Source of the DNA: Bacillota bacterium
GTDB lineage: Bacteria; Bacillota; Clostridia; Acetivibrionales; DSM-1351
DNA: 9,298 nt
Direction of reading: 5' to 3'
Assembly: GCA_023444055.1 (NCBI GenBank)
Contig: JAEZRV010000057.1
Location: 1 to 9,298, forward strand
Both the position numbers and the translations under genes were made by a program. Positions 1 to 6,283 of this stretch are shown one piece after another. The notes under the pieces were generated by a model, which was given only the letters and a program-made list of their open reading frames with translations, did no database searches and had not been told where the DNA came from. How positions within the stretch are numbered: the stretch's first letter is position 1; each line of letters opens with the position of its first letter.

Positions 1-345
1 AGGTGTCATATAGTGTGATCCTTGAATGAGCTCTCGCTTTATTGTCCGATAAAAAGATTCCATTACTGCATTATCGTAAGGGTTTCCCTTCCGGCTATTA
101 CTATGTTTAGCACCATACTTTGCGAGAATTGTCCTGAAATTACCACCAGTATACTGAGAACCTTGGTCGGTATGAACAATTAATCCTGTATTAGGACGTT
201 CTTTTCCATAGGCTTGTAAAAATGCATCAATTACTAAAGTATCTTTCATTTTGTTACTCATTGACCATCCAACAACTTTTCTTGAGAATAGGTCTACGAA
301 TACAGCAAGGTATAGGGTGCCTTTCTTAGTAGGAATATATGTAAT
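1..345 (-). pseudogene. IS3-family transposase OrfB, C-terminal DDE fragment
   Basis: Reading the minus strand in the frame whose codons begin at 3, 6, 9 and so on gives an open frame with the IS3/IS150-group integrase core. ITYIPTKKGTLYLAVFVDLF comes first, then the second catalytic Asp in IVHTDQGSQYTGG, then the Glu in NPYDNAVMESFYRTIKRELI. In this family OrfB cuts and joins the element ends through the DDE triad (rve domain). The frame runs off the left edge. At its 5' side, near 345, the family pattern stops abruptly: the first Asp, expected just before ITYIP (as in DITYIP), reads Val (GTC at 346-348), and the upstream N-terminal half and OrfA are absent, replaced by an unrelated gene. 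It is therefore a decayed or deletion-truncated copy that cannot be active as it stands. No terminal inverted repeat is visible at the junction. Confidence 0.9.
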
Positions 346-502
346 GACAATTCCTAATGTACATATCCGTCCAGCCAATCCCATCTTCCACTTTATGTTT
401 ATCACTAAAGTCACTGATTTTATCTATTTCTTGTTTACAGTAGTTGTAATTCTGAACAGGTAAAATCTCTATTTGACAATAATCATCTTCATGAAAATAA
501 AT
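326..502 (-). pseudogene. Orphan reading frame truncated by the IS remnant (unrecognised)
   Basis: After the TGA of the 191-aa gene there is a good ribosome binding site (AAAGGAG, about 511-517). It is followed by an open frame reading IYFHEDDYCQIEILPVQNY, later GIGWTDMYIRN, with a stop at 326-328 inside the IS3 fragment. The composition looks like real protein (acidic, aromatic-rich N-terminus). No ATG, GTG or TTG lies at normal distance: the codon 8 nt after GGAG is ATT at 500-502, and the nearest in-frame ATG is near the end. The last residues (HYIYSY) are encoded by transposase DNA in another frame, so the original C-terminus is lost. It is either a 58-aa product from a rare AUU start or, more likely, a dead gene that has lost both ends. 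I do not recognise the family. Confidence 0.5.
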
Positions 503-533
503 ACTTTTAACTCCTTTACTGGGGGTTAAATTC

Positions 534-1109
534 TCAGACTTCTCTTTTCACTTCCGGGTGATAAATTATTCTTTGATAGTCTGTATCTCTTGTGTCCATA
601 TCCCCTAAATAAATCCGCTCATGCCCTGGAACTGCTTCATAAGCCTGTTTAAGTTGTGTTCTATTTTCTTCATCTGGATATATAAGATATTGATAATAAG
701 CATTTCTGCATTTTTCTAAAGTAGTCTCATTTCCACTTAACTCATTATGGAAGTCCACAAGCTGTTTGTACTTTTCATTAATGTTCACATGGCATTGCAA
801 TTCGTTAGATAAAGTTACTTCGCCAAAATTATCAAGTATAATAGTCGTCGGATTATCAAAATGTGTAAAAAAAGTTCCGTTTTTAAATAATTCTTTTATA
901 CTTACTAAATTATAATTAATTTCAAATTCTGAGTTATAACAGACTATTTTTCCGTCTTCGTATAATACTAAATTTACTAAGAAGTTTCTATCACTATGTT
1001 TTAGAAATATAGTAAAACCTTTTCCATCTTTTGTTTGGTAACCCAACTCATTTTTTACATAGAAATCAGTTGCCGAAGGAGAGTAGCGTATTCGTCGCTT
1101 TTCTAACAA
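534..1109 (-). CDS. Hypothetical protein, 191 aa, TTG start
   Basis: This is an unrecognised soluble protein with no signal peptide or membrane segment. It is polar and mixed-charge, with a beta-rich-looking middle (GKGFTIFLKHSDRNFLVNLVLYEDGKIVCYNSEF) and a helical C-terminal third (NEKYKQLVDFHNEL, then LKQAYEAVPGHERIYLGDMD). The chosen start is TTG at 1107-1109, preceded only by a weak purine stretch (GAAGAAAG). The frame stays open upstream through protein-like sequence (SNIYKISNEESK), with no ATG before it enters the MarR gene in another frame. The true N-terminus may therefore be further upstream at a non-standard codon, or may have been lost by fusion to the MarR gene. It lies 35 bp after the MarR stop on the same strand, so it is probably co-transcribed with the MarR operon. 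A role as an immunity-type or conserved accessory protein is possible but unsupported. Confidence 0.65.
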   Translation of the reverse strand: MLEKRRIRYSPSATDFYVKNELGYQTKDGKGFTIFLKHSDRNFLVNLVLYEDGKIVCYNSEFEINYNLVSIKELFKNGTFFTHFDNPTTIILDNFGEVTLSNELQCHVNINEKYKQLVDFHNELSGNETTLEKCRNAYYQYLIYPDEENRTQLKQAYEAVPGHERIYLGDMDTRDTDYQRIIYHPEVKREV

Positions 1110-1144
1110 TTTACTTTCTTCGTTCGATATTTTATATATGTTAC

Positions 1145-1594
1145 TTAGTTTTGGATTAATACAATACCTTCGGCTAAAGAGACCGAATTCGTATACATGA
1201 GTTTTAAATACTTAAACAAAACTTCTTTATCCTGCTCTGAAAACTTTTCAAAAATCTTAGTTTCTGCATTATTCTTAACCTTCATCAAATGATCCACAAT
1301 CGCATCACCTTTTTCGGAAATGTAACACAAATAATTTCGTTTATCATTTTCATCCTGTTCTCGAATGATATACCCACCTTCTTCAAGAATCTTTAATGCT
1401 TTTGTAACACTAGCCTTACCTACATTTTTTAGTCTTGCAAGTTCCAACTGATTAATTCCTGGAGAACTGAAAATCTGCAAAAAATATTCAAATTGTCCTT
1501 GCTTGATACCATATTGCTCAATGTTCTCACCTATATATAGGTTTATATTTGCAGTCATTGAGCGAATCAGTTTTCCAAAATCTTTTCCTTCCAT
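1145..1594 (-). CDS. MarR-family transcriptional regulator
   Basis: This 149-aa winged-helix regulator has the usual MarR length. The DNA-binding core is visible: INQLELARLKNVGKASVTKA as helix-turn-helix, then KILEEGGYIIREQDENDKRN as recognition end and wing, with the conserved D-x-R-like salt-bridge region (ENDKRNYLCYISEKG). Terminal helices (KDFGKLIRSMTANINLYIGE and EQDKEVLFKYLKLMY) would form the dimer interface. The start is the ATG at 1592-1594 because AAGGAG lies 7 nt upstream (AAGGAGTTTGCTATG); a longer open frame exists but overlaps the preceding gene. It follows the QueG-like gene by 10 bp, so the two are one operon. It probably represses its own promoter through the TAGTT-N8-AACTA sites at 2564-2625. 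Its ligand cannot be inferred. Confidence 0.92.
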   Translation of the reverse strand: MEGKDFGKLIRSMTANINLYIGENIEQYGIKQGQFEYFLQIFSSPGINQLELARLKNVGKASVTKALKILEEGGYIIREQDENDKRNYLCYISEKGDAIVDHLMKVKNNAETKIFEKFSEQDKEVLFKYLKLMYTNSVSLAEGIVLIQN

Positions 1595-1604
1595 AGCAAA
1601 CTCC

Positions 1605-2555
1605 TTATTTAGTCGGTTTATTTTCAAAATTGTACTTACTTTTTTCATATCCGATTGTCGTAAACGGACATTCTTCAATACATATGCCACAACCATATTT
1701 TGTAAAGCCTTCACAGCAATTCTCATAAATTATTTTTGTAGAGTAAGTTCCATCTTGAATAACTGGCCTATCAAGTATCGCACGAGTTGGACACTTTCTA
1801 ATGCATTTACCACATTTTTTACAGAATGACTTAACCCATTCTAGCTCATGCGTATTAGGTTGAATGAATTCATGTAAATTATCAATACCAACATAGACAA
1901 TTGAAATTCGATGACAGGCACCACTCCTTGGTGTTATTGCCATGCTATGTCGTCCAACAGTACCAATCCCCGCCCATTCACAAGCCATAGAATAATCTAA
2001 TTGTCCACCCATAGAGTGATTCGGGCTTGCACCATAACCTTTACTTTGCAAAAATTCTGCCACTCGATTTGCTGCATTGCCTGTGCTTGCATAAACTCTA
2101 GCTACTTCAAGTTGACATTCAATACTTGGCGCTGATTTAAAACTGTCAGGATTCATTGGAATAGATAAAACAAGAGCAAACCTGTGTGGCACACCATAGC
2201 CTTTAAATATTTTCTCTGGTGTAACTTCAAAAAATCCGTACTCTTCAACTTCTAAAGATATCAATAATTCTTGAAGTTGTTTAAACTCGGTACTTGTAAG
2301 CAAATTCTTATTTTTATTCTGATCCGACTTAATAAGCTTTATCGTTTTGATGAGCGATGAAGGTAGTCTATAAATTTTCTTAATGTTCCTTATCATGTAT
2401 TTGAAATCACTTGTCATTAGCTTGGGTTTTTTTCCCTCCACATACAACCTTTTTGTAGCAGATTTTTCATCTGAAAAAATAGTTGCACTTTTATTAAGTA
2501 AATCCGATTGTGGCTTTACTATACGATTTAAACTTAGAGCCAAATAAATCACCAT
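1605..2555 (-). CDS. QueG-like double [4Fe-4S] cluster protein
   Basis: This 316-aa protein ends in two ferredoxin-type clusters: CKKCGKCIRKCP (C245, C248, C251, C255), then C280/C281 with YGCGICIEECPF (C289, C292, C296). Upstream, AGIGTVGRHSMAITPRSGA resembles the AG-G-GK--hhI-P-G segment of epoxyqueuosine reductase (QueG) and of the related cobalamin/Fe-S reductases. Known family members move electrons through two clusters to a corrinoid, but the substrate here is unknown. The first ~110 residues (KSATKRLYVEGKKPKLMTSD, then IRNIKKIYRLP) are not part of canonical QueG, so it is probably a paralog and not the tRNA-modifying enzyme. The start is ATG at 2553-2555; its GGAGG lies directly against the ATG, and GTG one codon later is an alternative. 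The stop is 10 bp before marR, indicating one operon under MarR control. Confidence 0.8.
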   Translation of the reverse strand: MVIYLALSLNRIVKPQSDLLNKSATIFSDEKSATKRLYVEGKKPKLMTSDFKYMIRNIKKIYRLPSSLIKTIKLIKSDQNKNKNLLTSTEFKQLQELLISLEVEEYGFFEVTPEKIFKGYGVPHRFALVLSIPMNPDSFKSAPSIECQLEVARVYASTGNAANRVAEFLQSKGYGASPNHSMGGQLDYSMACEWAGIGTVGRHSMAITPRSGACHRISIVYVGIDNLHEFIQPNTHELEWVKSFCKKCGKCIRKCPTRAILDRPVIQDGTYSTKIIYENCCEGFTKYGCGICIEECPFTTIGYEKSKYNFENKPTK

Positions 2556-2562
2556 CCTCCAT
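2545..2562 (-). promoter_or_regulatory. Ribosome binding site abutting the annotated start
   Basis: The leader reads TATGGAGGATGGTGATT on the minus strand. GGAGG touches the first ATG with no spacer. The following GTG is 3 nt away. A further ATG just upstream (ATGGAGG) opens only a 22-codon frame. Initiation is therefore either inefficient at ATG or shifted to GTG. The position is seen directly; the efficiency is inference. Confidence 0.6.
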
Positions 2563-2582
2563 ATAGTTTACTGGTAAACTAT
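2563..2582. promoter_or_regulatory. Perfect palindrome, probable MarR operator O1
   Basis: ATAGTTTAC-TG-GTAAACTAT is a 20-bp inverted repeat with two 9-bp arms and a 2-bp centre. It lies between the predicted transcription start and the QueG-like start codon. The size and symmetry fit sites bound by MarR dimers, and the regulator gene is in the operon this promoter drives. Binding is inferred, not shown. Confidence 0.7.
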
Positions 2583-2594
2583 TTTAATAATTAC

Positions 2595-2622
2595 ATTATA
2601 CTACTTTTAGTTTGTCAGTCAA
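2595..2622 (-). promoter_or_regulatory. Sigma-A-like promoter of the QueG-like/marR operon
   Basis: On the minus strand, TTGACT (2617-2622) and TATAAT (2595-2600) are separated by 16 bp. The -10 matches consensus exactly and the -35 at five of six positions. The predicted start is near 2588, about 30 bp before the first gene. Confidence 0.8.
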
Positions 2623-2625
2623 CTA
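2608..2625. promoter_or_regulatory. Second operator-like site overlapping the -35 box (O2)
   Basis: TAGTT-N8-AACTA occurs here with the same half-sites and the same 8-bp spacing as in the perfect palindrome at 2564-2581, but with an unmatched centre. It covers the -35 hexamer, so a dimer bound here would block RNA polymerase. It is inferred to be a secondary MarR site. Confidence 0.55.
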
Positions 2626-2650
2626 ATATTTATCTTTATTCTAAATAACA

Positions 2651-2693
2651 AGAGCGAGATATACATCACCTACCAGTGAAGTACTCTCGCTCT
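2651..2693. terminator. Long hairpin between the two regulator operons
   Basis: AGAGCGAGA (2651-2659) pairs with TCTCGCTCT (2685-2693). Inside, TAC/GTA and TCAC/GTGA pair again around a CTACCA loop, giving a long stem with small internal mismatches. On the minus strand it is followed by the T-rich TGTTATTTAG, so it probably ends transcription coming from the tetR side before the MarR promoter. The T tract is weak; a mobile-element end is an alternative. Confidence 0.5.
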
Positions 2694-2697
2694 ATAA

Positions 2698-2814
2698 TTA
2701 CATTGCTCTTTTATTTATAAACGTACTGCCACTAAAGGAATAATCCCTGTGAACGATGGCGTTAATCTTTTTCAAAGTTTCTTGATTTGCTGGTGTATGT
2801 ATATCTATTTTAAT
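2698..2814 (-). pseudogene. Remnant of a RecG-like / AAA_4-type ATPase (HATPase_c_4 motif)
   Basis: This short minus-strand frame of 38 codons reads HTPANQETLKKINAIVHRDY, then SFSGSTFINKRAM and a stop. NA-V-HRDYS--GS is the signature of the C-terminal ATPase-like region in putative RecG-related/AlbA_2-type transcriptional regulator proteins. The rest of that protein, normally several hundred residues, is absent on both sides and an in-frame stop precedes it at 2815-2817. It is a degraded fragment with no start or ribosome binding site of its own. Confidence 0.55.
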
Positions 2815-2852
2815 TTAGGGATTACTAGACAATTAATTGTGTCTTCTAAGTA

Positions 2853-3416
2853 TTAAAACGGAAGTTGCTTCATAACACCTTGTTCCATTAGTCGGTTTAT
2901 CAACTCATACAATTTTTCATTAGGAAGTGGCTCTGTCTGATTAAACCAATAACTCATAATTCCAATCATAGCAGATAAGGTATATTCCAGAATATAATCT
3001 AATTCTACACTGTTAACATTAGCTTTATTGTCAAAAACCTGCATAATAATTGGTTTAATTGAATTCTTAAGTTTGCTTGCAAAAGCAGGATCTCCACTCT
3101 CTCCAAGCAGTACAGCATAATACTTGCTGTTTTGTTTAAAAAGTTCAAAAAAAGTACCTAAGGGCATTCCTAATGAACCTGTTGTGGTTGAGACTGGCGG
3201 AAGCTCATCAATGGAAGGAATTAGCGAATTTTCTATGTGTTCAAGTACAGCATAAACATCTATGAAATACTCGTAGAATGTACCCCTATTATAACCTGCT
3301 TTATCAGTAATATCCCTTACTGTAATCTTCTCAATTCTTTTTTCACAATACAATGACCAAAAAGCATCAATTAAATTCTGCCTGGTCAGAACTGTAACTT
3401 CAATCCGTTTACTCAT
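2853..3416 (-). CDS. TetR/AcrR-family transcriptional regulator
   Basis: This 187-aa protein has the typical TetR length. The N-terminal helix-turn-helix is clear at residues 32-51 (TVRDITDKAGYNRGTFYEYF), ending in the family's G-x-FY-YF signature. The rest (about 60-187) is an all-helical ligand and dimer domain resembling the C-terminal domains seen in clostridial TetR proteins. The ATG at 3414-3416 has AGAGGTG just upstream. It is transcribed away from the glycosyltransferase operon with a 117-bp shared control region, the usual arrangement for a local repressor of the neighbouring export/modification genes. The ligand is unknown and is presumably a substrate or product of that operon. Confidence 0.92.
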   Translation of the reverse strand: MSKRIEVTVLTRQNLIDAFWSLYCEKRIEKITVRDITDKAGYNRGTFYEYFIDVYAVLEHIENSLIPSIDELPPVSTTTGSLGMPLGTFFELFKQNSKYYAVLLGESGDPAFASKLKNSIKPIIMQVFDNKANVNSVELDYILEYTLSAMIGIMSYWFNQTEPLPNEKLYELINRLMEQGVMKQLPF

Positions 3417-3421
3417 TACAC

Positions 3422-3441
3422 ACCTCTTTTGAAATCCGACA
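3422..3441 (-). promoter_or_regulatory. TGTCGG element before the tetR ribosome binding site
   Basis: On the minus strand, TGTCGG-ATTTC-AAAAGAGG precedes tetR. The same arrangement occurs on the plus strand at 3507-3526. The inverted copies suggest an operator bound by the TetR protein, or a shared leader element. No direct evidence of binding. Confidence 0.5.
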
Positions 3442-3460
3442 AAACTCCATATATTGTTGG

Positions 3461-3489
3461 TTGATGATAACTACGATAAAATATATAAT
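3461..3489 (+). promoter_or_regulatory. Sigma-A-like promoter of the glycosyltransferase operon
   Basis: TTGATG (3461-3466) and TATAAT (3484-3489) are separated by exactly 17 bp. Transcription would begin near 3496, leaving a leader of about 38 nt before the ATG. Confidence 0.8.
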
Positions 3490-3506
3490 CATATCATACA
3501 ACATGA

Positions 3507-3526
3507 TGTCGGTTTTGTAAAGGAGG
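3507..3526 (+). promoter_or_regulatory. TGTCGG element before the glycosyltransferase ribosome binding site
   Basis: TGTCGG (3507-3512) is followed by TTTTGT and AAAGGAGG. It lies about 11 nt after the predicted start site and mirrors the element before tetR. AAGGAGG with 7 nt to the ATG is a near-ideal ribosome binding site. Confidence 0.5.
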
Positions 3527-3533
3527 AATTAAT

Positions 3534-4781
3534 ATGATTACAATTCTTTGTGCAGGTTCACGGGGTGATTTTCAACCGTATATTGCACTTGCTCAGCAAT
3601 TGAAAAATTTAGGCAAGAATGTTCGAATAGCGGGAAGCAAAAGCTTTGAGGGCTTTATCAGAAGCTATGGCATAGATTTTTATCCGATAGAAGCGGACAT
3701 TCAAACTCTTAACATCGACCCCAAGCTCTTAAAGGAAGCAGGTTCGGCGGATAATCCGTTAAAAATGCTTTTAGCATTTAATAAAATGAAGGAATATGGC
3801 ATTTACATGGTAAATGACTACTACTCTGCTTGCGAAGGGAGTGAACTCATTATATACCATCCAGGTTGTACTATTGGGTATTTTGCGGCACAAAAATTAG
3901 GTATTCCCTCAGTCTTGGCTTCTCCCTTCCCAATGCATAATACTAAGGAATATTTATCTGTAGTAATGTATGGCAAAGCAAAATCAAATATTCTTACTAA
4001 GAAAATCAGCTACGCAATGATTCAAGGAATGCTGTGGATGGCTTCAAAGAGTTCCGTTAAAGGCTTTTGGAAAAACCGTTTTGGAAAGGCACCTGACAAC
4101 TTTGGTTGTCCATTTGAAAAACATACAGATAAAAAGCACCCTGCTATTGTCTCCTGCAGCAACTTTGTTTTCAAAAGACCTGAGGATTGGAACGAAAACA
4201 TTCACCAAAAAGGCTATTGGTTTGTTGAAGAGCCGTATGAGTACAGTCCATCCGATGAGCTTGCAGCGTTCTTAAATGCTGGCGAGAAGCCAGTATATAT
4301 AGGGTTTGGAAGCATGACTTCTTTAGAGAAACATGATGGACTGGCAGAAATGGCAGCAGAAGCAATTATTAAAAGCGGAAAACGTGGTATTATCTGTGGC
4401 ATGGGAAAGCCTGCGAATCTTCCCAACAACATTATTGCCATTGACAGCATCCCTCACTCTTGGCTTTTCAATAGAGTTTCAGCCGTATGCCATCATGGAG
4501 GAGCAGGCACAACAGCAGCAGGCTTTAAAGCAGGAATTCCCAGCATCATTGTACCTTTTTCTAATGACCAGTTTGCATGGGCTCACAGGGCCTATGACTT
4601 AGGGGTTGGTGCAAAACCCATTCCCAAAAAGGAATTGAATGCAGAGAAACTTGCTGCTGCTATCAGATTTGCCCTAACGGATAAAATTGTTAAAAACGCA
4701 GAAATCCTCGGCAAAAATATTGCTTCTGAAAATGGAGCTGAGGAATGTGCGAAAATTATAGTTGGGTGTCTTGAGAGGTGA
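3534..4781 (+). CDS. GT1-family UDP-glycosyltransferase (sterol/macrolide glycosyltransferase-like)
   Basis: This 415-aa protein has the length and GT-B layout of family GT1. The N-terminal acceptor domain opens with ILCAGSRGDFQPYIALAQQL (G-GSRGD-P motif, residues 6-24), as in bacterial and fungal sterol 3-beta-glucosyltransferases and in antibiotic glycosyltransferases. The C-terminal donor domain has PVYIGFGSM and the sugar-nucleotide signature SAVCHHGGAGTTAAGFKAGI (HHGG at 320-323), then PSIIVPFSNDQFAWAHR. Family members move a sugar from UDP- or TDP-sugar onto hydroxyls of lipophilic acceptors. There is no signal peptide, so it acts in the cytoplasm. It is first in the operon and only 4 bp precede the exporter, suggesting it glycosylates a compound that the exporter removes. 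The acceptor cannot be read from sequence. Confidence 0.88.
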   Translation: MITILCAGSRGDFQPYIALAQQLKNLGKNVRIAGSKSFEGFIRSYGIDFYPIEADIQTLNIDPKLLKEAGSADNPLKMLLAFNKMKEYGIYMVNDYYSACEGSELIIYHPGCTIGYFAAQKLGIPSVLASPFPMHNTKEYLSVVMYGKAKSNILTKKISYAMIQGMLWMASKSSVKGFWKNRFGKAPDNFGCPFEKHTDKKHPAIVSCSNFVFKRPEDWNENIHQKGYWFVEEPYEYSPSDELAAFLNAGEKPVYIGFGSMTSLEKHDGLAEMAAEAIIKSGKRGIICGMGKPANLPNNIIAIDSIPHSWLFNRVSAVCHHGGAGTTAAGFKAGIPSIIVPFSNDQFAWAHRAYDLGVGAKPIPKKELNAEKLAAAIRFALTDKIVKNAEILGKNIASENGAEECAKIIVGCLER

Positions 4782-4785
4782 TGTC

Positions 4786-6024
4786 ATGGATCAAATTTCT
4801 AATTGGAGAAAACCGTTTTTTACAATCTATACAGGTCAGGCATTTTCACTTTTAAGCTCAAGTGCAGTACAGTTCGCAATTATTTGGTGGATTACTATGG
4901 AAACTGGCTCGGCTATGGCATTAACAATAGCAAGTGTCATAGGTTTATTGCCACAAGCAATCATTGGCTTATTTGCAGGTGTATGGATTGATAGGTTCAA
5001 CCGTAAAAAAATAATGATTATAGCAGATAGTGCCGTAGCAATATCAAGCCTGCTTTTTGGAGTATTATTTTTTGTTGGTATAAAATCAATTACATTAGTT
5101 TATATTGTTCTGTTTATCAGAGCCTTGGGAGAGACATTTCACAAGCCTGCACTACAAGCTGCTATTCCCCAGCTCGTACCATCAACAGAACTTACCAAAG
5201 CAGGAGGATTCGGTCAAATGATCAACTCTGCTTGCTCAATGGTTGGTCCCATGCTCGGTGCATTATTAATGAGTATAACAACGCTTCAATATGCCATGCT
5301 TGTTGATATTTTAGGAGCTGTTCTTGCAGTATCAACGTTATCTCTTGTAAAAATTCCGATGCATAAAATTGGTAAAAATAACAAACTGAGTTTTATGCAA
5401 GATATAAAACAAGGTATCAATGCCTTTAAATCAAACCAGGTGCTACTCCGGCTTTCCGTACCCATTCTGATTTCTACCATAATTTTTGTTCCTATAGGTA
5501 CACTGCTTCCGCTTATGGTTAAAGTTTATTTTAATGGTACTGCATGGCACAACGGTATTGTGCAAACCTTATTTTCCAGTGGAATGCTTATTGCAGCAAT
5601 GATAATTGGTATTACAGGCGGACTTAAAAAACACTTTTTAATGATTTCACTTTCTACAGGCTTATTAGGCTTAAGTGCATTGATTGGTGGTATTTTACCG
5701 GCACATTTATTTTGGGTATTCTGTATCATCGTCTTTATAATGGGGACAACAGGCATGGGTTTTAACATACCCTTTACTTCTTACATTCAAAGAACAGTTC
5801 CGGCAGAAAACTTGGGCAAGGTTATTTCGCTTGTTACAAGTGTTATGAGTTTGGCAGCACCTGTAGGTATGTTCATAGCGGGGCCTGTATCAGAAATGAT
5901 TGGTGTAAGCAACTGGATGGTTTTCGCTGGGATAATTATGATTTTCATAGGTATGTTATGTTATATTTTGACTAAAGAATTTGATGTACCATTAATAAGC
6001 GAGGTGGTTTCAGATGAAAAATAA
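4786..6024 (+). CDS. MFS exporter, DHA3 / Mef-like macrolide efflux family
   Basis: This 412-aa integral membrane protein has about 12 hydrophobic segments. The N-terminus (NWRKPFFTIYTGQAFSLLSS, then TMETGSAMALTIAS) and MFS motif A (GVWIDRFNRKKIMIIAD, near residues 65-81) resemble the MefA-type proton-driven drug exporters as I remember them, as do LFIRALGETFHKPALQAAIP and YFNGTAWHNGIVQTLFSSGM. The start is ATG at 4786-4788, since GAGAGGTGA precedes it; an upstream TTG would add 8 residues inside the glycosyltransferase gene. The 4-bp gap to the previous stop and the 11-bp overlap with the next gene imply translational coupling. The likely role is export of a drug or of the glycosylated compound; the substrate is inferred only from context. 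Confidence 0.88.
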   Translation: MDQISNWRKPFFTIYTGQAFSLLSSSAVQFAIIWWITMETGSAMALTIASVIGLLPQAIIGLFAGVWIDRFNRKKIMIIADSAVAISSLLFGVLFFVGIKSITLVYIVLFIRALGETFHKPALQAAIPQLVPSTELTKAGGFGQMINSACSMVGPMLGALLMSITTLQYAMLVDILGAVLAVSTLSLVKIPMHKIGKNNKLSFMQDIKQGINAFKSNQVLLRLSVPILISTIIFVPIGTLLPLMVKVYFNGTAWHNGIVQTLFSSGMLIAAMIIGITGGLKKHFLMISLSTGLLGLSALIGGILPAHLFWVFCIIVFIMGTTGMGFNIPFTSYIQRTVPAENLGKVISLVTSVMSLAAPVGMFIAGPVSEMIGVSNWMVFAGIIMIFIGMLCYILTKEFDVPLISEVVSDEK

Positions 6025-6283
6025 AATTATTAAAAGTATTTTAGGCATTCTTGCAATGACTGTTTCACCATTTATACTATTGTCTATTGTCGGTATTCTA
6101 TATGTTATATTTCAAATGGTTGGAGGCGCAACATTTTCAGCGGGTTTTCAGTCTTTTTTCAATATTGTCTATAGCCTTTCACCATATTTTGGCTATATGA
6201 CAACAGTACCCATAATTATTTTGGCAATTGTATTGTATTTTAAGTTTAAACATAAGACTTCATGCCTATTTCGAAAGCGCTGA
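6014..6283 (+). CDS. Small two-helix membrane protein
   Basis: This 89-aa protein has a lysine start (MKNKIIKS), then two hydrophobic helices at about residues 8-36 and 58-77, and a strongly basic tail (KFKHKTSCLFRKR). That pattern predicts both ends on the cytoplasmic side. The ATG overlaps the last 11 bp of the exporter gene, with GAGGTGG as the ribosome binding site inside it, so it is translated with the exporter. I recognise no family. Position and topology suggest an accessory subunit of the exporter or a membrane anchor. Its stop codon lies inside the terminator stem. Confidence 0.75.
   Translation: MKNKIIKSILGILAMTVSPFILLSIVGILYVIFQMVGGATFSAGFQSFFNIVYSLSPYFGYMTTVPIIILAIVLYFKFKHKTSCLFRKR

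Noticed and set aside
251..463. Plus-strand 70-aa open frame
   Set aside because: It is antisense to the IS3 fragment and the orphan frame and has no family features.
1595..1726. Longer N-terminus for the MarR protein
   Set aside because: It would overlap the QueG-like gene, and the internal ATG at 1592-1594 has an ideal ribosome binding site.
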